Shown: positions 32,815 to 47,574, counted from the first letter of the stretch. The stretch: DNA of 64,000 nt from Sphagnum compactum (GCA_965153455.1 OZ234495.1:10660875-10724874); one strand, 5' to 3'. Notes: generated by a model from the sequence alone, not told the origin. Numbers and translations are program-made.

Positions 32815-35577
32815 ATGGCGGGCGTGTCTCTCCAATCTGGCGCCCGTCTGTCCTCCTCGTCTAGTATGTTCACACCAATTTCTTCTGACTTTTCCGTTCG
32901 CCCTTGCTTGACGCGGTGGAGGAAGGCGGCAGTTATAGTCTCGTGCGCGGTGGTGAAAGACTACAATTATAAGCTCCTGAAATGTGCCAGGTTTGCACGC
33001 TGTTGCTCTCTTTATCTCTCACGCGAATCTCAGGCCCTCAGGGGTTCAGCAGAATGTTTTGTGTCCAGGCTTTGCTGTTTTCTGGTCGTCAGCTCTGAAA
33101 CATACTCTTGAACCCTAAAACCTCTAAACCCTAATCATCGAAAATGGTGTTCACAAATTTTCGCCATTAAGATTAAAAACGACTTGAGATCCTGCACTCA
33201 ATCTAATGTAATTTGGTCAAGTCCTAGTGTTATCAATTAGTGCAGGGGATTGCCATGTTGGAGATACAAAAAGACCCAAAAAAATGCAATGAATCCAAAG
33301 TCCTGGACCTTGGACAAGGCCTGAACCCTCAACCTTGGAGCCAACCCAACCCTAAATTGCAGTCTAGGAAGGAAAAGGTCTTGAGTTTTGGCAAGTGTGG
33401 CAGGGAGGGCCGCATGGAGGATGCAGTGAACATTTTTGAAGAATTGCAGAGAGCAGGATTGAAGCCAGATGTTGTGTCATACACTGCTCTTCTCCAGGGC
33501 TATAGGAAGCTGAAACAATTCAACAAAGTCACTGATGTCTTCAACCAGATGCAGCACAACAGGTAAACTTCCACTAGATTCAATTTCAGTCTGGTGTATT
33601 ATAGGAGGATTTGAGTGTATGCAATGTGCTCTGAAGTAAATCTGACCTTTCACCTGAACATTGTAGGTGTCGACCAGACCTAAGATTTTGCACAGAGCTG
33701 ATAAGCACATATGGCGATGGAGGTTTGACAGGGAATGCAGAGAGTGTGATGGAGTACATACGAGTGGTAGGCTTGCAGCCAGATGCAGTAGTCTACACAG
33801 CTCTTGTTCATGCCTATGCAGAGCAAGGATTGTGGGCAGAAGCTGAGAAGACACTCAGGTACTTTACTTCCTTATGAGACTCAAAACCCTGTGTATGCTT
33901 GTTACTGTGACTGTCTAAGTGCATGCAGATTGCTAATGGATTAAGATGTTCTTGGCCTGGCAGAGATATGCTGGATGCAGGTGTGATGGATGATGGTCCA
34001 TATGCAGTTCTTGTGGCAGCATACACAAAGGCAGGCTTATATGAAGAAGTCAATCATGTTCTGCAAATGATGGAATCTGATGGAGTGCAACCAGACACTA
34101 TATTTTTCAATTCTCTAATAAATGTCCATTGCAAGTCAGGAGCACCAGAGAAGGCACTCTCAGTTTTACAGCACATGAAGGATACTGGTAAGTCTTTGTA
34201 TCCAAATCAGTGAGCATTCATAGGAGCTGAAGACTTTTAGCCCATTTTGTGCTTATCAAGAATCACCTTTTGGGAACATTAACCCCTGTACCTGTTCATT
34301 ACTCTGCTTTTTTGCCAGAATGCCAATGCAATGAGATTACCTACACATCAGTGATGGAGGCTTTCACACGGGCTAAGCGGCCTGCAGTTGCTGAGAAGAT
34401 GATGGAAGAGATGAAGAAAGATGGTATCTGTCCGAGCTCTGTTTCCTTTGGCGTTCTTATCTCTGGATACAGTCAGTCAGGCCTTTTGGGAGATGCAGAG
34501 CGGATTTTTCGGTACCTGATGTTCTGACTTGTTGCTAGCATGAAGTGGTTCAGGTTTTAAAGATCTAGGTTCATGCAGTGCTTGGGATCAGGATGTATTA
34601 CCCTTCTAAAGAGAGCAGGTACAGTGGGGTTATTATTTGTTTTGCATCCCAACACACTTTGATGTGGCCAACTGCATAGCCAGAAGGGTAGTACTTAGAG
34701 ACTCATCTTTTTTTTTGGTGCACCAATTTTGCTGGTTCATTCATGACAAAAACAATGCTAGCTGCTTCACATTTTCAGGATCCTGATAAAAAAGAAAAAT
34801 TCCTTAGGAGAACTATTCTAATCTCCTTACTTGATTGATTCTGTTGCCATACATCCTCCTTAAAGAATATTTTGCCATTTTGTGTCCTCATGTTTGTTTT
34901 TGTGTGCAGGGCAATGCAGAATGCAAAGTGCAAGCCAACAGTGGCAATCTATAACTCTCTGATTAATGGGTATGCATCAGCAAAAATGGTTGGAGAGGCA
35001 GAAAGGTTGTTCCATGGACTCCAAAGAGGCTCAGGCCTCTGCCCCAATACAGTGACCTTCAATATTCTCATCAAAATGTACATAAACACCCAACGGCGTA
35101 GCCAGGTGGGAACCATACACATGTTGCTTATTTTCATGAAATAATGGATGATGAAATCAATGCTTTCTTTTACTGCTGTCATATCAAACCTTGTGCATCA
35201 CACCATTTGCAGGTTAACAGGTGGTTACGTAGGTATGTCACCCATTGCTGCCACAGATTCTTGATGTGCTACAGTGCAACCAGCTTGTTTGGGGGACAAA
35301 ATGAGTGGCTTGTTTGTATTGTCCTTTTTCCCTAAATCATCATTGGATGTTTGTAAACTAGTACATGATGGAACTTGACAACTAAGCTGTAATTTCACCC
35401 AACTATGGGGTACTTCTATTGCAGGCAGAGAAGCTGTACAGCTTGATGCAACAGGCAGGATGCAAACCTGATGCTGTCACATACAAGACTCTGCACAAGG
35501 CTTATTCCACATCGAAAAATTCACTTGATGCCAAGAAGATTCTTCTGGACATGCGAAAGGCTGGAGTTGGTTTCTGA
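32815..35577 (+). CDS. P-class pentatricopeptide repeat protein, organelle-targeted
   Basis: Exons 33246-33562, 33667-33858, 33964-34187, 34319-34511, 34910-35105 and 35425-35577 join in frame to 424 codons. They encode about eleven 35-residue PPR motifs without E or DYW tails (for example VVSYTALLQGYRKLKQFNKV and AVVYTALVHAYAEQGLWAEA). PPR proteins bind organelle RNA one base per repeat. A first exon from ATG 32815 reads MAGVSLQSGARLSSSSSMFT, an excellent chloroplast transit peptide. Its donor is uncertain: 32950 (GCG then GTGGTG) keeps phase 0 with the acceptor before 33246, whereas the better-looking GCCAG|GT after 32990 would not. An unseen small exon is possible. The (TG)n run at about 32743-32771 lies in the leader. 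The RNA target is unknown. Confidence 0.88.
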
Positions 35578-38500
35578 GAGCAAATTAGTAGTGTTGTGTT
35601 CAGTTTTAGAGAATACAGTCCACAATTGGAATGATGACTTCTGGCAAAATACCAAGACCTGAAGAAGTACTTTGGGATTCTTTCATCCCCAATTTTCCGG
35701 TAAAAGTACTGCAACCTCCCTCACCCCTAAGACATGACTGCAGTGACAAATCTGGACCCTTTTTTCACTGTGTTATTTGCTACATACTTTCTGTGGACAT
35801 TGCCCACTGATACTCAGAGTTTCATGGAGAAAATACGTTGTTCATTCAATTCTTTCAACTTCAGGTTCTGCAGGATTGACATGAAACCCATTAGATGATA
35901 CTTTATCTGACTACTCAACCAATCAATGAGAAGAGTTGTCATGCACCTCCACATTGAATGTGAATTGTATCAACACCCATGAATGCAATAGAAGCTTATG
36001 CTTATTCGAATATCCTTGAAACTCATCTTAAATCACCATCTTCCCTTGACACCTTGTCAAGCATATGGTTACCAGTTCACAGAATTTTGCACTAACATAT
36101 TCAGCCACTGTTGAGTTTAATGTGCAAACAATGTGCCATTTTTCTCTTCCTCCACCAACCCATGTGAATATGGGAGGCTGGTGGAATTTTCTCATGAACT
36201 ATGGCAATATTTTGGACATAACAAGGGAATTTGTTAAGAACCCAAATTCCTTTGTTGCACAACACCACTGTAAGACACTCATGTGATGTGGCAGAGCAAG
36301 ATTATTGCATCCCAGAAAAGCCTTCCCCACAATCCATAAGTAAACAAGGTGTGTTATACACAATGGTCCTGCCATTATTTTAATATCAACAATTGATATT
36401 TATGATAAATTGGTCATAGCATATAGCTAGGGGAAAAATTAAAAGTAAATCTATTTTATTGTACATCATGTTGTTGTAAAAGAAATAAATTCATGATTTA
36501 TTTATTTTTCAGTTTTTTACATCACATCAGTAACGAGGAACAACCCAAAAGGGATCTTACATTAAATGATGACATGTTCTAGGAACCTATTTAAACATTT
36601 AAAATTTTGTTACCAAACCCAAACCAATGGGGAAATATCACAACATGATTTTTAATTTTTTGCAAATCTAATGACTTTTTTTCTCAAGAAAGAAAGTGAC
36701 CAAATATTCTCTTTTCATATTTATTTTTTCACATTTGTGCAAAATTTCAAACAAAAAAAAAAAACTCTTCATGGAACAATGTATTTGAATGTTTTCAGTA
36801 GCATTATCAAATTTTGAAAGAATTACATAAATTTTTGAGCATGATGGGTGCCATAACCATTTTTTGGAGAAAGTATTTTCATATTTAGTTTTGTGGTTAC
36901 GGATTGGCAACAAAAGTCAGTAGGGCTGGGTCCACATCTGAGGAGGTGGCAGAGACAACAAAATGTCAAAAGATGAATGCAAATTTTTTACAACCAAATT
37001 AGAATGAATCATCTCACCTAGTTGATAGGGGGCAAAATCTCTTGAAGCTACTATATACTCTAGAATGATTCACAAAACAATATCCCTGCCTTACAAGGCA
37101 GGGCCAACAAATGGAGATTGAAGATAACAGCATCCTATTAGCACTGTCAATTGAATTAGGTCATACTTAAAAGTCATCCAAAGATATCCTTCAACCAGCT
37201 TTTGAAAACATAAGCATTCCTCAATTGGGGAGAAATTATACCTGAAAAAAGAGCTGTAGTTTGCACAGTCCAGTGGAGGGCAAAGAGGGAGGAGGCCCTG
37301 TCGGTGCAATGGCCAAGACATAGGTTCCTGTCAGCAACATGCCTCAAGAACTCAACAAGGGAGAAATCTCCTTCTCAGAATATCAGGAGTGGCAAAAGGA
37401 GTGGCAGCGGTAGCATGTAATGTTGGGGTGGTGGCATTCAAGCCCTATGACACCAGAGCCAAATTCCTCGGCTGGCTCCAAGCCTTTTCTCACTTTGAAA
37501 CATGACCTTGGTGAAAGCCTTCCCTGTGTAAACCATGGTGAGAAGTTCAAGGGGTGAGTGATGCTTGTGCACCCAGTGCCAGGTATGGAGACACCTGCAG
37601 CACATTGGGGAGTAAAGTTTGCAGCTAGGAAGCTTTCTCCATATCTGACTGCCATCTAATGTCTGGATTCCTTAAAAACCAGGAAGTATTGGTAAAGAAA
37701 TCAGCCAACAATGGCATTGAATGAAAAATGGAAAATTTCCTAACACGAGTGAGATAAGGATTTCTGATGAAGCTCTACAACCATGATAAATGAGTATTTG
37801 CAGACTCTATTCAGCTAGCAAAGGTGCATTGAGCAATAATGGACTATCGTGGAAAAAGTCGTCTTGAGCTGCTGTCATGTCTCACTTGGTATATAGAATA
37901 GCACCTGATCAGAGGAAAGGAATCCATAAGAATGAAAAAATATAAAACAGAAGAACAAGGAAAACTCCACTATTGCAAGAATAGAGCTCTGTATATTCAA
38001 ACATCTGAACTCTGAGCAGAAACATTAGTGTTTAAGGTATGGCAGAACCTCAATGACCAACCAGTCCTTCAAAATCAAACACTAGAGACAAGACATTTCT
38101 GAACACAAATTTCACCAACATGCGTGGCTATAACAAAGTCACAGGTCCAAATAATTACCAGATCCTGGTAGGCCACCATAACCACATGTCATCAGCATCT
38201 CATAAGCCTTGAAAACCAAAATTTCACAGTTGGGTGATTGAATTACAATTGACTGCTTGCTGAGAGGAGATACTACACTTGTGCAGATGGAAGTGTATGC
38301 AAATACTTTTGGATGTTTCCCATGTGAGCAAAGACTGGAAGAGCTGAACCAAATGCATGAAGCTCATCAATGTAATGAAGAGAGGAGAAACAAAATAGAC
38401 CCAAAAAAATCACATTTGAGTATAGCTAACAATGAAGGCTTTACTCAATTTGTGAGGTAGTGGAGCCAAAACAGCTTACAACTGTCTCAATGCCTAAGTG

Positions 38501-39287
38501 GGAAAAATCATGGGTCACCATGGAGGCATAGTATTACCTGCATACATCATGACATAGTGCTCCAGCCCATGCTCCTGTCAGTGTTGCTAGATCCGTGATC
38601 TACACCCTGGAACACAGTGCAAAACATTTACATGCCATCTGAAATGCAAAAAGACAGAATACTGAAACTCTCAGAAATTGAAAAAGCAATGTCCCAGTGT
38701 TCTGATACAGCTACAGGTGGTCTGGTAGTTAAGGAACATATAACTTTTACTTAAACTTGACCCAGTCACTGATGCCTAGTGAAGGAGTTGCTGACAAAGA
38801 CTAGAAAGAGTACTGCAAGGTTCACCCATCTCCATTGGCAGAAGCATAAAATAGGCAGAATTCCACCAGGGTAAGTAGTCCCTCTATGACATTCCTCATA
38901 TTAGCCTATGAACGTTTACTGTGTAGTGCCCCACCAGTGCAGAAAACTTGAGGAAGGACAACTAGAAAGGTCTAGTGGGAAAAGCAAGAACAAGGGGCCT
39001 TACAGCATCAATTAGAAGCTAATGGGCATACATGAATATTTCTGCAAGCATACACTTGCTTTACACTTGCTTACTTGACCTGCATCACCACTCATGTCTT
39101 CAGTAAATGTAACAAGCACTACACTATCATCCATCCATTTCTATTTATATCAAACTTCAGTGGAGAATGGAAATATTTTCACCTGGCTCTGAAGCAAAAT
39201 AGTGACACACCAAACACATTCTACTAGTCAGGTGCAAACAATGCCACAAACCAGGATTATAAGTATAAGAAACCCTTAAGCCTGCTC
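35578..39287. other. Intergenic stretch without convincing gene
   Basis: The first few hundred bases are likely the PPR 3' untranslated region, and the last few hundred the DUF7796-like gene's 3' region (minus strand). A minus-strand open frame at 37383-37655 and a plus-strand one at 38257-38460 have moderately gene-like composition, but no family, start context or splice partners that I can defend. 36380-36900 is AT-rich. Confidence 0.5.
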
Positions 39288-41472
39288 CTAGCCTTTGAGT
39301 GGACACCATGTTACAAAACAGAATGAAAGGGTTGAATGGAACATGAACCTTTGTTCACATATTGTCTTGGCTGGTGGGGCATCCCAAACATCCCATTGCT
39401 GCTGAAAGTCCTCAATCTCTTGAATACAGCTGGCCAAGGTCAAATTTTTAATTATCTTCATGTCATGGGAAACATCTACCTGAGATGCTTTTGCAAAAAC
39501 TCTCTCCCAGTGTGGTTCCCAGTCACTGTGAGCATCACAGAGTTGAAGGCCTTTGATTCTACCAGGCCAACCCCAAGCCTTGCTAAGCTTGTCAACAACA
39601 CCTTGTGCCTCTGATCCTGAAGCCCTGGGGCTACATGGCCTGCATTTAGACCCATTCAAAGGTCCCTTAGTTGTGATGGAAGCTACTGGGACCCCCCAAA
39701 AGGCTGGTGGCCATGAGTACTTCCGAGTGCTAAGTACACAGAAAGGAAGCTCAGTGAATTTGAAAGGTACTCCAGATGCAACCAACTGTGCTTTGAATGC
39801 TGTCTCTGAATTAAGCTGCTTCAAACCCCTCTTATGCAGTAATGGGAGTAAGCTAAGTCTTGCCAGTGCTACCCTACTAGTGTTTGTGTTGCCCATGCCA
39901 AACCTATCATTAAGGCCACCATACTGGGACCCAAAAGGAACATGATAAAAAGTTGGATCAAATGTATGGAGTGGTGGAATTTGTCCACTCCAGTAGCCAT
40001 CAACCCTGGTCCTGATAATCCACTCGTACGTAATATTGTGCTGCATCTCATATTTCTCTATCATGTGCAGACATCCTTCCACCAGGTTGAAGTATTGCAG
40101 CAATCCCTGATCATGCATCATGAATAAATTCATATTTGAGCTTGCACACAAATGTTGAACAGTTCCACCACCAAGGTTAATTTGACCCACAAAGCAAAAC
40201 AATGTCTCCTCCTAATACAAGTGGCATTCAGTCTGTGTCATTGTTCCTTTGTAGAAAGACTTGAGTCTGATTTTCCTGCAAAGACCTAGGTAAAAGAAAG
40301 CAAGAAGATACACCAAGGTTGTGATCCAGACCTACCTGTATTCCATTTGGTGAATTAACGGCAGTCAGGACTTCTCGCTGGAGATTGGACTCTGGAAGTT
40401 TTTGAGGAATGAAGATGCGTGCGACAGTAAGACTAGAGGCACCTTTCAACAGCAAGAATTTGTAAGAATCCTTGTCCAGAGGAGAATGCAAGAAGACATC
40501 AGCCTCATGACTATAAGCGTCCAGCAGGTACTTCTTCAAGCTACTTCCCGACAATTCGAAGGCACGTGCTGCTCCAACCAAACAAATGGCCAGCCTCCCC
40601 TTATTGCCCTTTTCAATTCCTCCATTCACTTGCTGGATCTCTGGAGATTTTGAATGTGTCCGGTTACTCAAGATGCTTACAGGGCTCTGCAAATGGATAA
40701 AAAACAACAAGAGAATATTCAAAAGCAAGTACAAAATAATTTCCTTCCCCTTGGCAACATCCCGCAACACAAAAACAAACAATAAGCTTACCGGATGTGT
40801 ATTGCTCTCTTCAAACAGAGAGAGCTCAAACCAAAACGATCAAACAATGAGCTTACCGGATGTTGCTCTCTTCAAGCAGAGCTCAAACCGAAACGAAAAA
40901 CGATCAAACAATAGGCTTACCGGATGTTGTTTCCCTTCAAGCAGAGCTCAGAACTAAAGTCGGAAAACGATCGTTCCAGTCCGCCGCGCATTCAAAATGA
41001 GTAAAGAGGACACTATCATCATCCGGTTATCTACTACATACACCAAAAAATCACCACGAGGACGACAACAACACAGATCGTTGGAAAAGAAATGCGGGAC
41101 AGAGAACCGGCGGATTTTGAACGACGACAAGAAACAAAAGAGCAGAGGAAAAGGATATGCCGGACAGAAAACCTGCGGATTTTGAGCGACGACAAGAAAC
41201 AAAAAGAGCAGGAGGGAAAAAGATATACGGGACCAGAATACCTGCGGATTTTGATCAGATCTGGTCTTTAAAAGCAACGGCGCCGAAGCTGCTGCTGCCG
41301 CCGCCACTGCCGATGCATTCCAAGCTCCGTAAACGAAATTGGTAACATTCGACTGCCATGTGCGGAAGACATTATTGTCGGAAAGCGTAGAAGCTTGGTA
41401 GGCACCGAAGCCAAGGAAAGCAAGCAACACAATCCCCACAAGGCAGCAACGACCGAAGCCGGCAACGGCCAT
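39288..41472 (-). CDS. DUF7796-like plant protein, single-pass membrane, 3 exons
   Basis: Minus-strand exons 41472-41242, 40686-40336 and 40106-39288 join in frame to 466 residues. Near residues 6-25 there is a hydrophobic segment (CCLVGIVLLAFLGFGAYQAS) after a short N-terminus, suggesting a type II signal anchor and secretory-pathway location. The conserved domain starts RLAICLVGAARAFELSGSSL and includes DVFLHSPLDKDSYKF, NSPNGIQ joined to GLLQYFNLVEGCLHMI, IRTRVDGYWSG, YGGLNDRFGMGN, LNSETAFKAQL and KCRPCSP. I recognise this as the plant family annotated DUF7796. Its function is not established; the RTRVDGYW text and topology resemble Golgi glycosyltransferase-like proteins, which is inference. 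The last 20 residues differ from what I recall of the family end. Intron 1 holds two sets of tandem repeats. Confidence 0.8.
40777..40965 (-). repeat. Three ~62-bp tandem units with donor-like GGTAAGC
   Basis: Three direct repeats start near 40777, 40842 and 40906. On the gene's strand each carries CATCCGGTAAGC or a close variant (the third GGTAAGCC), a near-consensus 5' splice site. They lie in intron 1 of the DUF7796-like gene. Confidence 0.8.
41100..41265 (-). repeat. Tandem duplication of exon 1 end and donor
   Basis: About 65-68 bp units repeat the exon 1 end. The used donor context (CCGCAG then GTATTC, near 41241) is followed downstream by CCGCAG then GTTTTC (near 41172) and a degenerate CCGCCG then GTTCTC (near 41108). 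The duplications sit in intron 1. Confidence 0.8.
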
Positions 41473-41570
41473 GGATCGAAATCGCTCCACCAAAACACAG
41501 CTGCAACGACGACGACGACGACGAAGAGCAGCAACAACAGCAAAAACAACTCAGTTGCATTACAAGAATA

Positions 41571-42802
41571 CTAGTTTGAACCCGGTGCCTAATGCACAGG
41601 TGTGTTGTTTCAACAATGTTTGGTTCATGTTTCAGTGTTTTTTAAAAAACTTTTATCTTTTTTATTTTTTATTTTTATGTGTTTTCTGTTTTTATTATTA
41701 TTTTGTATAATAAAAATAAAGTGTTTCTTTTTCACTTTTGTATTTTTGTTTATTTGGATGCAAGTTTGAAGTTTGGAGTAGCTTAAGGGATTTTTATAGG
41801 CCCCTAGGTAATAATAATAATAATAGGTCTATTTTTATTATATGAGGATTTTTTGAAATATCAGGCTTTACCCTTCACACTTCCTTCCTGTTGAGGTAGT
41901 GTGTTCTTTGCAAGGGTTTTAGGGTGACAAACTTTTTTGGGATGAGAAATTTCATGCAGCCAATGGGTAAGGCCCAAGCATGCACTTAAGGTGCCTTGCT
42001 TTTTTTCCTTTTAAGTTTTGGGGGGGGGGGGAGAAAGGATTTTTTTTCCATTTTTCTCAGGTTCCCAATGTGATCCCACTATGTTTTTTAAAAGTTCCCA
42101 ATGGGTTTTGGTCATGTTCCCAATTTGTTCCCCAATGTGTTCTCCATAGCACATCACTTTTATCCCGTATAATGCTTTGGCAAGTGTTGTCCTCCTGTCA
42201 CCTATATAGGTGGGGGCCAAAGGGGGAGGAACTCAATACGTTCAGATAGAACAAAGAGAACAATCTACTTGGGGGATCCTCCATAGTTTCATCTGTTTTG
42301 AGTGACAAGCCAATCAAATTGGCTCGTTGCAAAAAAAGAAAAAGAAAAAAAAAGAAATTGGGAGGCTCCTCATCTAATAATTAATTAATAGGAGAGGTTA
42401 ATAGGTAGCTCAATAGGCTAGGGGGAGGGAGCTAAGGTAAAGTTGTACACAGATAGATTGATAGATCTACTGGAGACTTCATTGCTTCATGATGTATGTG
42501 CTTCCTTTTTTGGCAGGCCATAGACAGACGACAATGGGATAGTTTATTTATATTTTAAGCAAGAGGATCTAGGGGAAGAAAAAAGGAGATAGAGAGAGAG
42601 AAAGATATTGATGTGCCTGGATTTGATGTCTGGATGCCTGGCTTCGGTCCGGCTTAAATAGACGGATGATGGGATGGATGAAATGTTCGTCCGGTTAGAT
42701 GACGGGACGGATGACAGGACGGATTAACGAATGGATGAAATGTCCGTCCGGTTGGATGACGGTACGGATTAAGGGGAGCTTCACGACGTCCTTTACTATA
42801 TA
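41571..42802 (-). mobile_element. Helitron-like non-autonomous element A
   Basis: On the minus strand the 3' end reads as a short hairpin (GTGC, loop ATTAG, GCAC with outer CC/GG pairs) followed some ten bases on by CTAG, and the next host base is T, as in Helitrons. The 5' end reads TATATAGTAAAGGACGTCGTG. The 3' 200 bp match element B directly. Inside are GATGACGG-type minisatellite units (about 42655-42775) and no protein-coding capacity. Its 3' end lies about 100 bp from the start codon of the DUF7796-like gene. Confidence 0.65.
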
Positions 42803-43833
42803 CTAGTTTGAACCCCGTGCCTAATGCACAGGTGTGTTATTTCAACAATGTTTGGTTCATGTTTTAGTTTTTTTTTGTTAAACTTTTATCTTTTTTATTT
42901 TTTATTTTTATGTATTTTCTGTTTTTATTATTATTTTGTATAATAAAAATAAAGTGTTTCTTTTTCACTTTTGTATTTTTGTTTATTTGGATTGCAAGTT
43001 TGAAGTTTGGAGAAAGAAGACACACCTCATTCTTTTTCAAGTAGGGTTTTTCTTCATTATTATAAGTTTTATTTTTTCTTATTTTCTACTCTTTATTTGG
43101 TCTCTTCTTTTTTGTAATTTTTTTCTTTTAAAATGATTTTACTGTATTTCCCTTTCCTTGTTTCATTTGTTTCCATTCCTTTTTATAGTTTTTGTGTTTT
43201 ACTTTTTTTGTTTATGTTTGTTTCATGTTTTAATTTTTTCTATTCTTATTTTGTCTATCTTCATTTTTTTCTATTTTTATGCGTTTATTTATTTATCTAG
43301 TTTCTATTTTCTTTTCCAAAAAAATTCTAGTTTTTCTAATATGTTTTATAATAAAAATATTTTTAAAAAACTTTTTTATTTTTGTTTGATTAGATGCAGG
43401 TTTGAAATTTGGAAAAAGAAGACAAACCTCTTTTTTTTTTCAAGTATGGTTTTTTTTTCTCTTTCTTTTGCTCTCTGTTTTGTTTCTTATTTTTTGTCAT
43501 CTATTTTTTAATTTTCTTTTAAGATTATTTTACTGTATTTCCCTTTTTTGTTTCATGTTTAAGTGTTTACAAAAAGTTTCTAATTGTTAAAGTGTCTTTC
43601 TGTTTTTTTTTTTTTTCTAGTTTTTTCCCTTTTAAAAATATATATTTGTTCTGTTTGGATGGATGACGGGACGGATGACGGGATGGATGACGGGATGGAT
43701 GACGGGCGGATGAATGGAAAGTTTCATTTCATCCCGATGTCTGGATGGGAAGCTTCATTTCATCCCGACGTCTGGATGAAAAGCTTCATTTCATCCCGAA
43801 GCTTCACGACCACGACATCCTTTACTATATAGA
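42803..43833 (-). mobile_element. Helitron-like non-autonomous element B
   Basis: It has the same 3' hairpin and CTAG end as element A (CTAG at 42803-42806). The minus-strand 5' end is TCTATATAGTAAAGGATGTC. It abuts element A head to tail. The 5' part has a GGATGACGG minisatellite (about 43660-43720) and an internal imperfect duplication of roughly 410 bp spacing (42986 and 43395). The base before the 5' TC is T, preceded by A, so the exact 5' boundary is uncertain by a base. Confidence 0.65.
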
Positions 43834-44395
43834 ATCATTTTAAAATATTAGAATGTGATGTCGTTTGAAATATACAACGCACATTGTCACATTTCAAATT
43901 GTTTAATCTGCCCATCCCAGACCATAATGCCATGGAATAGTCTCGTCCTTGCCCATTATGCCATGCCCGTCATCAAGCTCACCTAGCAAACCTTGCACCT
44001 AGACTATTCATGGTAACCTGTGAGCAGGTTACGTAGTCCATAATGGGCAGGAGCTTGACCATTCCAGAGTACATAATCCCATTTTGATGCAATGTATTAT
44101 TATTCGCATCCCATATGAGGAAGGGGTGTAGGAGTCCAAGAGCTAATCGCTGACGTTGATCTTGACGATCAGGCTCAGGAACTCAATCTCAGCCGTTGAG
44201 ATTAGGTCGATGGAGTAGTAGCCTAGCGGAGCTCTCAAAGCACAACACACCGCGGCTGCCCAACGTTTCTTCTTTTTTGCAGTTTCTCTCGTTCTCGCCT
44301 GCGGAGACGAGACGTAGACTTGCGAAGCGATCCATCCTTCTTCTTTCTCAAGCATTTGGTGTTGGCGAGAGCTTTCTTCTCCGCCTGTTGCAAAC

Positions 44396-46308
<1,913 letters not shown>

Positions 46309-47560
46309 AACAGACTCCTTAAGTAAACTATGCTACCAATTTTGGCTTTGCTGTAACCAGACTAACTTCATGCCAGTGAAGTAGCTTGCCATTTTTAAAG
46401 CCTCTGCAAATAATTTTGTTGGGCATTTGGATGTCTCATGCACTTGTATGTTATACTGTTTTGCAGCTACATCAAAATGAGATTATGAGGGTGCATTTGC
46501 TTGCAGTCCCATCTCCATTTTTTCAGTAGCCTGTTGCCTTGATGTGTGCTGAGGTGACACTTCTCAGGTTTTCAGATTATCTGTAGGATTTAAATTTAAA
46601 TTTGAATTTGATTTCAGTTCAATTAAAATTTAAGTGAATTGAGCTTAATTGAATTCAATTTTGAATTCAATTCCAGTTTGATACAACCCTAAACCCTAAA
46701 ACTAATTCCCACGAAAATTGACTTAGTTTTTTTCATCATTTCATCATCATTGGTAGCACTTAGCAATGTGAAGCCAAAGAATCTTTACCCAATTCACTTT
46801 TTGATGTTTTTGGTGGGGTTGGGGAATGTCATAATTATATTCATAGATGCCCAAATAAGGGGTGTCGTTGGAGAAACTTTTATTCCGTGAAATCTTGTTG
46901 GAACCTCCTAATTCCTTGATGTGGCAATTCAAGGGATGAAGTTGTGTGCAAGATGTGAGACATTTACAAGTTTGAACCAATTCTAGACTGGCATAAACTA
47001 TGATACCACATGATGTGTATGCAAGATGTGAGATATTTATGAGTTTGAACCACTTTCTAGATTGGTCATAAATTATGATACCACATGGTGTTTCCCCAAA
47101 CATTTGTCACGAGGTATTGAGTTAAGCTTTTTATATACAATGTGTTGCAAAAGGTTAATAAGTTTTGGGTGCACTCCTTACTTCCACACACTATTACAAG
47201 AATCATGTGGGAGCTTTGAAATAAAATAGGACAAGTTTTTCAAGTTGAATTTATGAACACATCAAAACACACAAACCAAGTGATGTGCCCTTGGGCTCAT
47301 CCCAAGATTGTAATTCCCCATTGTGATAGCAACAAGAAAAAGGAAGAACATGTGGCACATTCCCTACATCCTCACATTGGAACAAAAGAGGTGTGGGGAG
47401 CTTCAAAATGGGATTAGCTTGAAGGGACACACAATCTTTGACAAGCACCTCTCCATTGATTCACTTACACAAACTAGACAATTTAGGTGACTAGTGCGAA
47501 TAGAACCAACATAAAGTTGCAAACTTGCCTCCAACTCACATATTCACACTAAACTGATAT
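46309..47560. other. Intergenic with short local repeats
   Basis: No gene recognised. 46585-46680 is AATT-word simple sequence, like that near 21.6 kb. 46684-46703 has two CCCTAAA units. At about 46942-47090 two roughly 75-bp imperfect copies share CAAGATGTGAGA and ATGATACCACATG. A minus-strand open frame near 47448-47251 lacks a recognisable family. Confidence 0.5.
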
Positions 47561-47574
47561 GGCTTTACTGTTCT

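Noticed and set aside
37383-37655. Minus-strand 90-codon frame with several Cys residues
   Set aside because: It looks slightly gene-like, but I could not place it in a family or find convincing splice partners.
41571-43000. The two similar ~200-bp blocks at 41.6 and 42.8 kb as LTRs of one retrotransposon
   Set aside because: The blocks end in CTAG beside a hairpin, not in TG...CA, and both belong to element ends in the same orientation with matching 5' ends. A Helitron pair explains more.
43660-43720. GGATGACGG repeats as an independent satellite
   Set aside because: They occur only inside the two Helitron-like elements here, so they are treated as internal parts.
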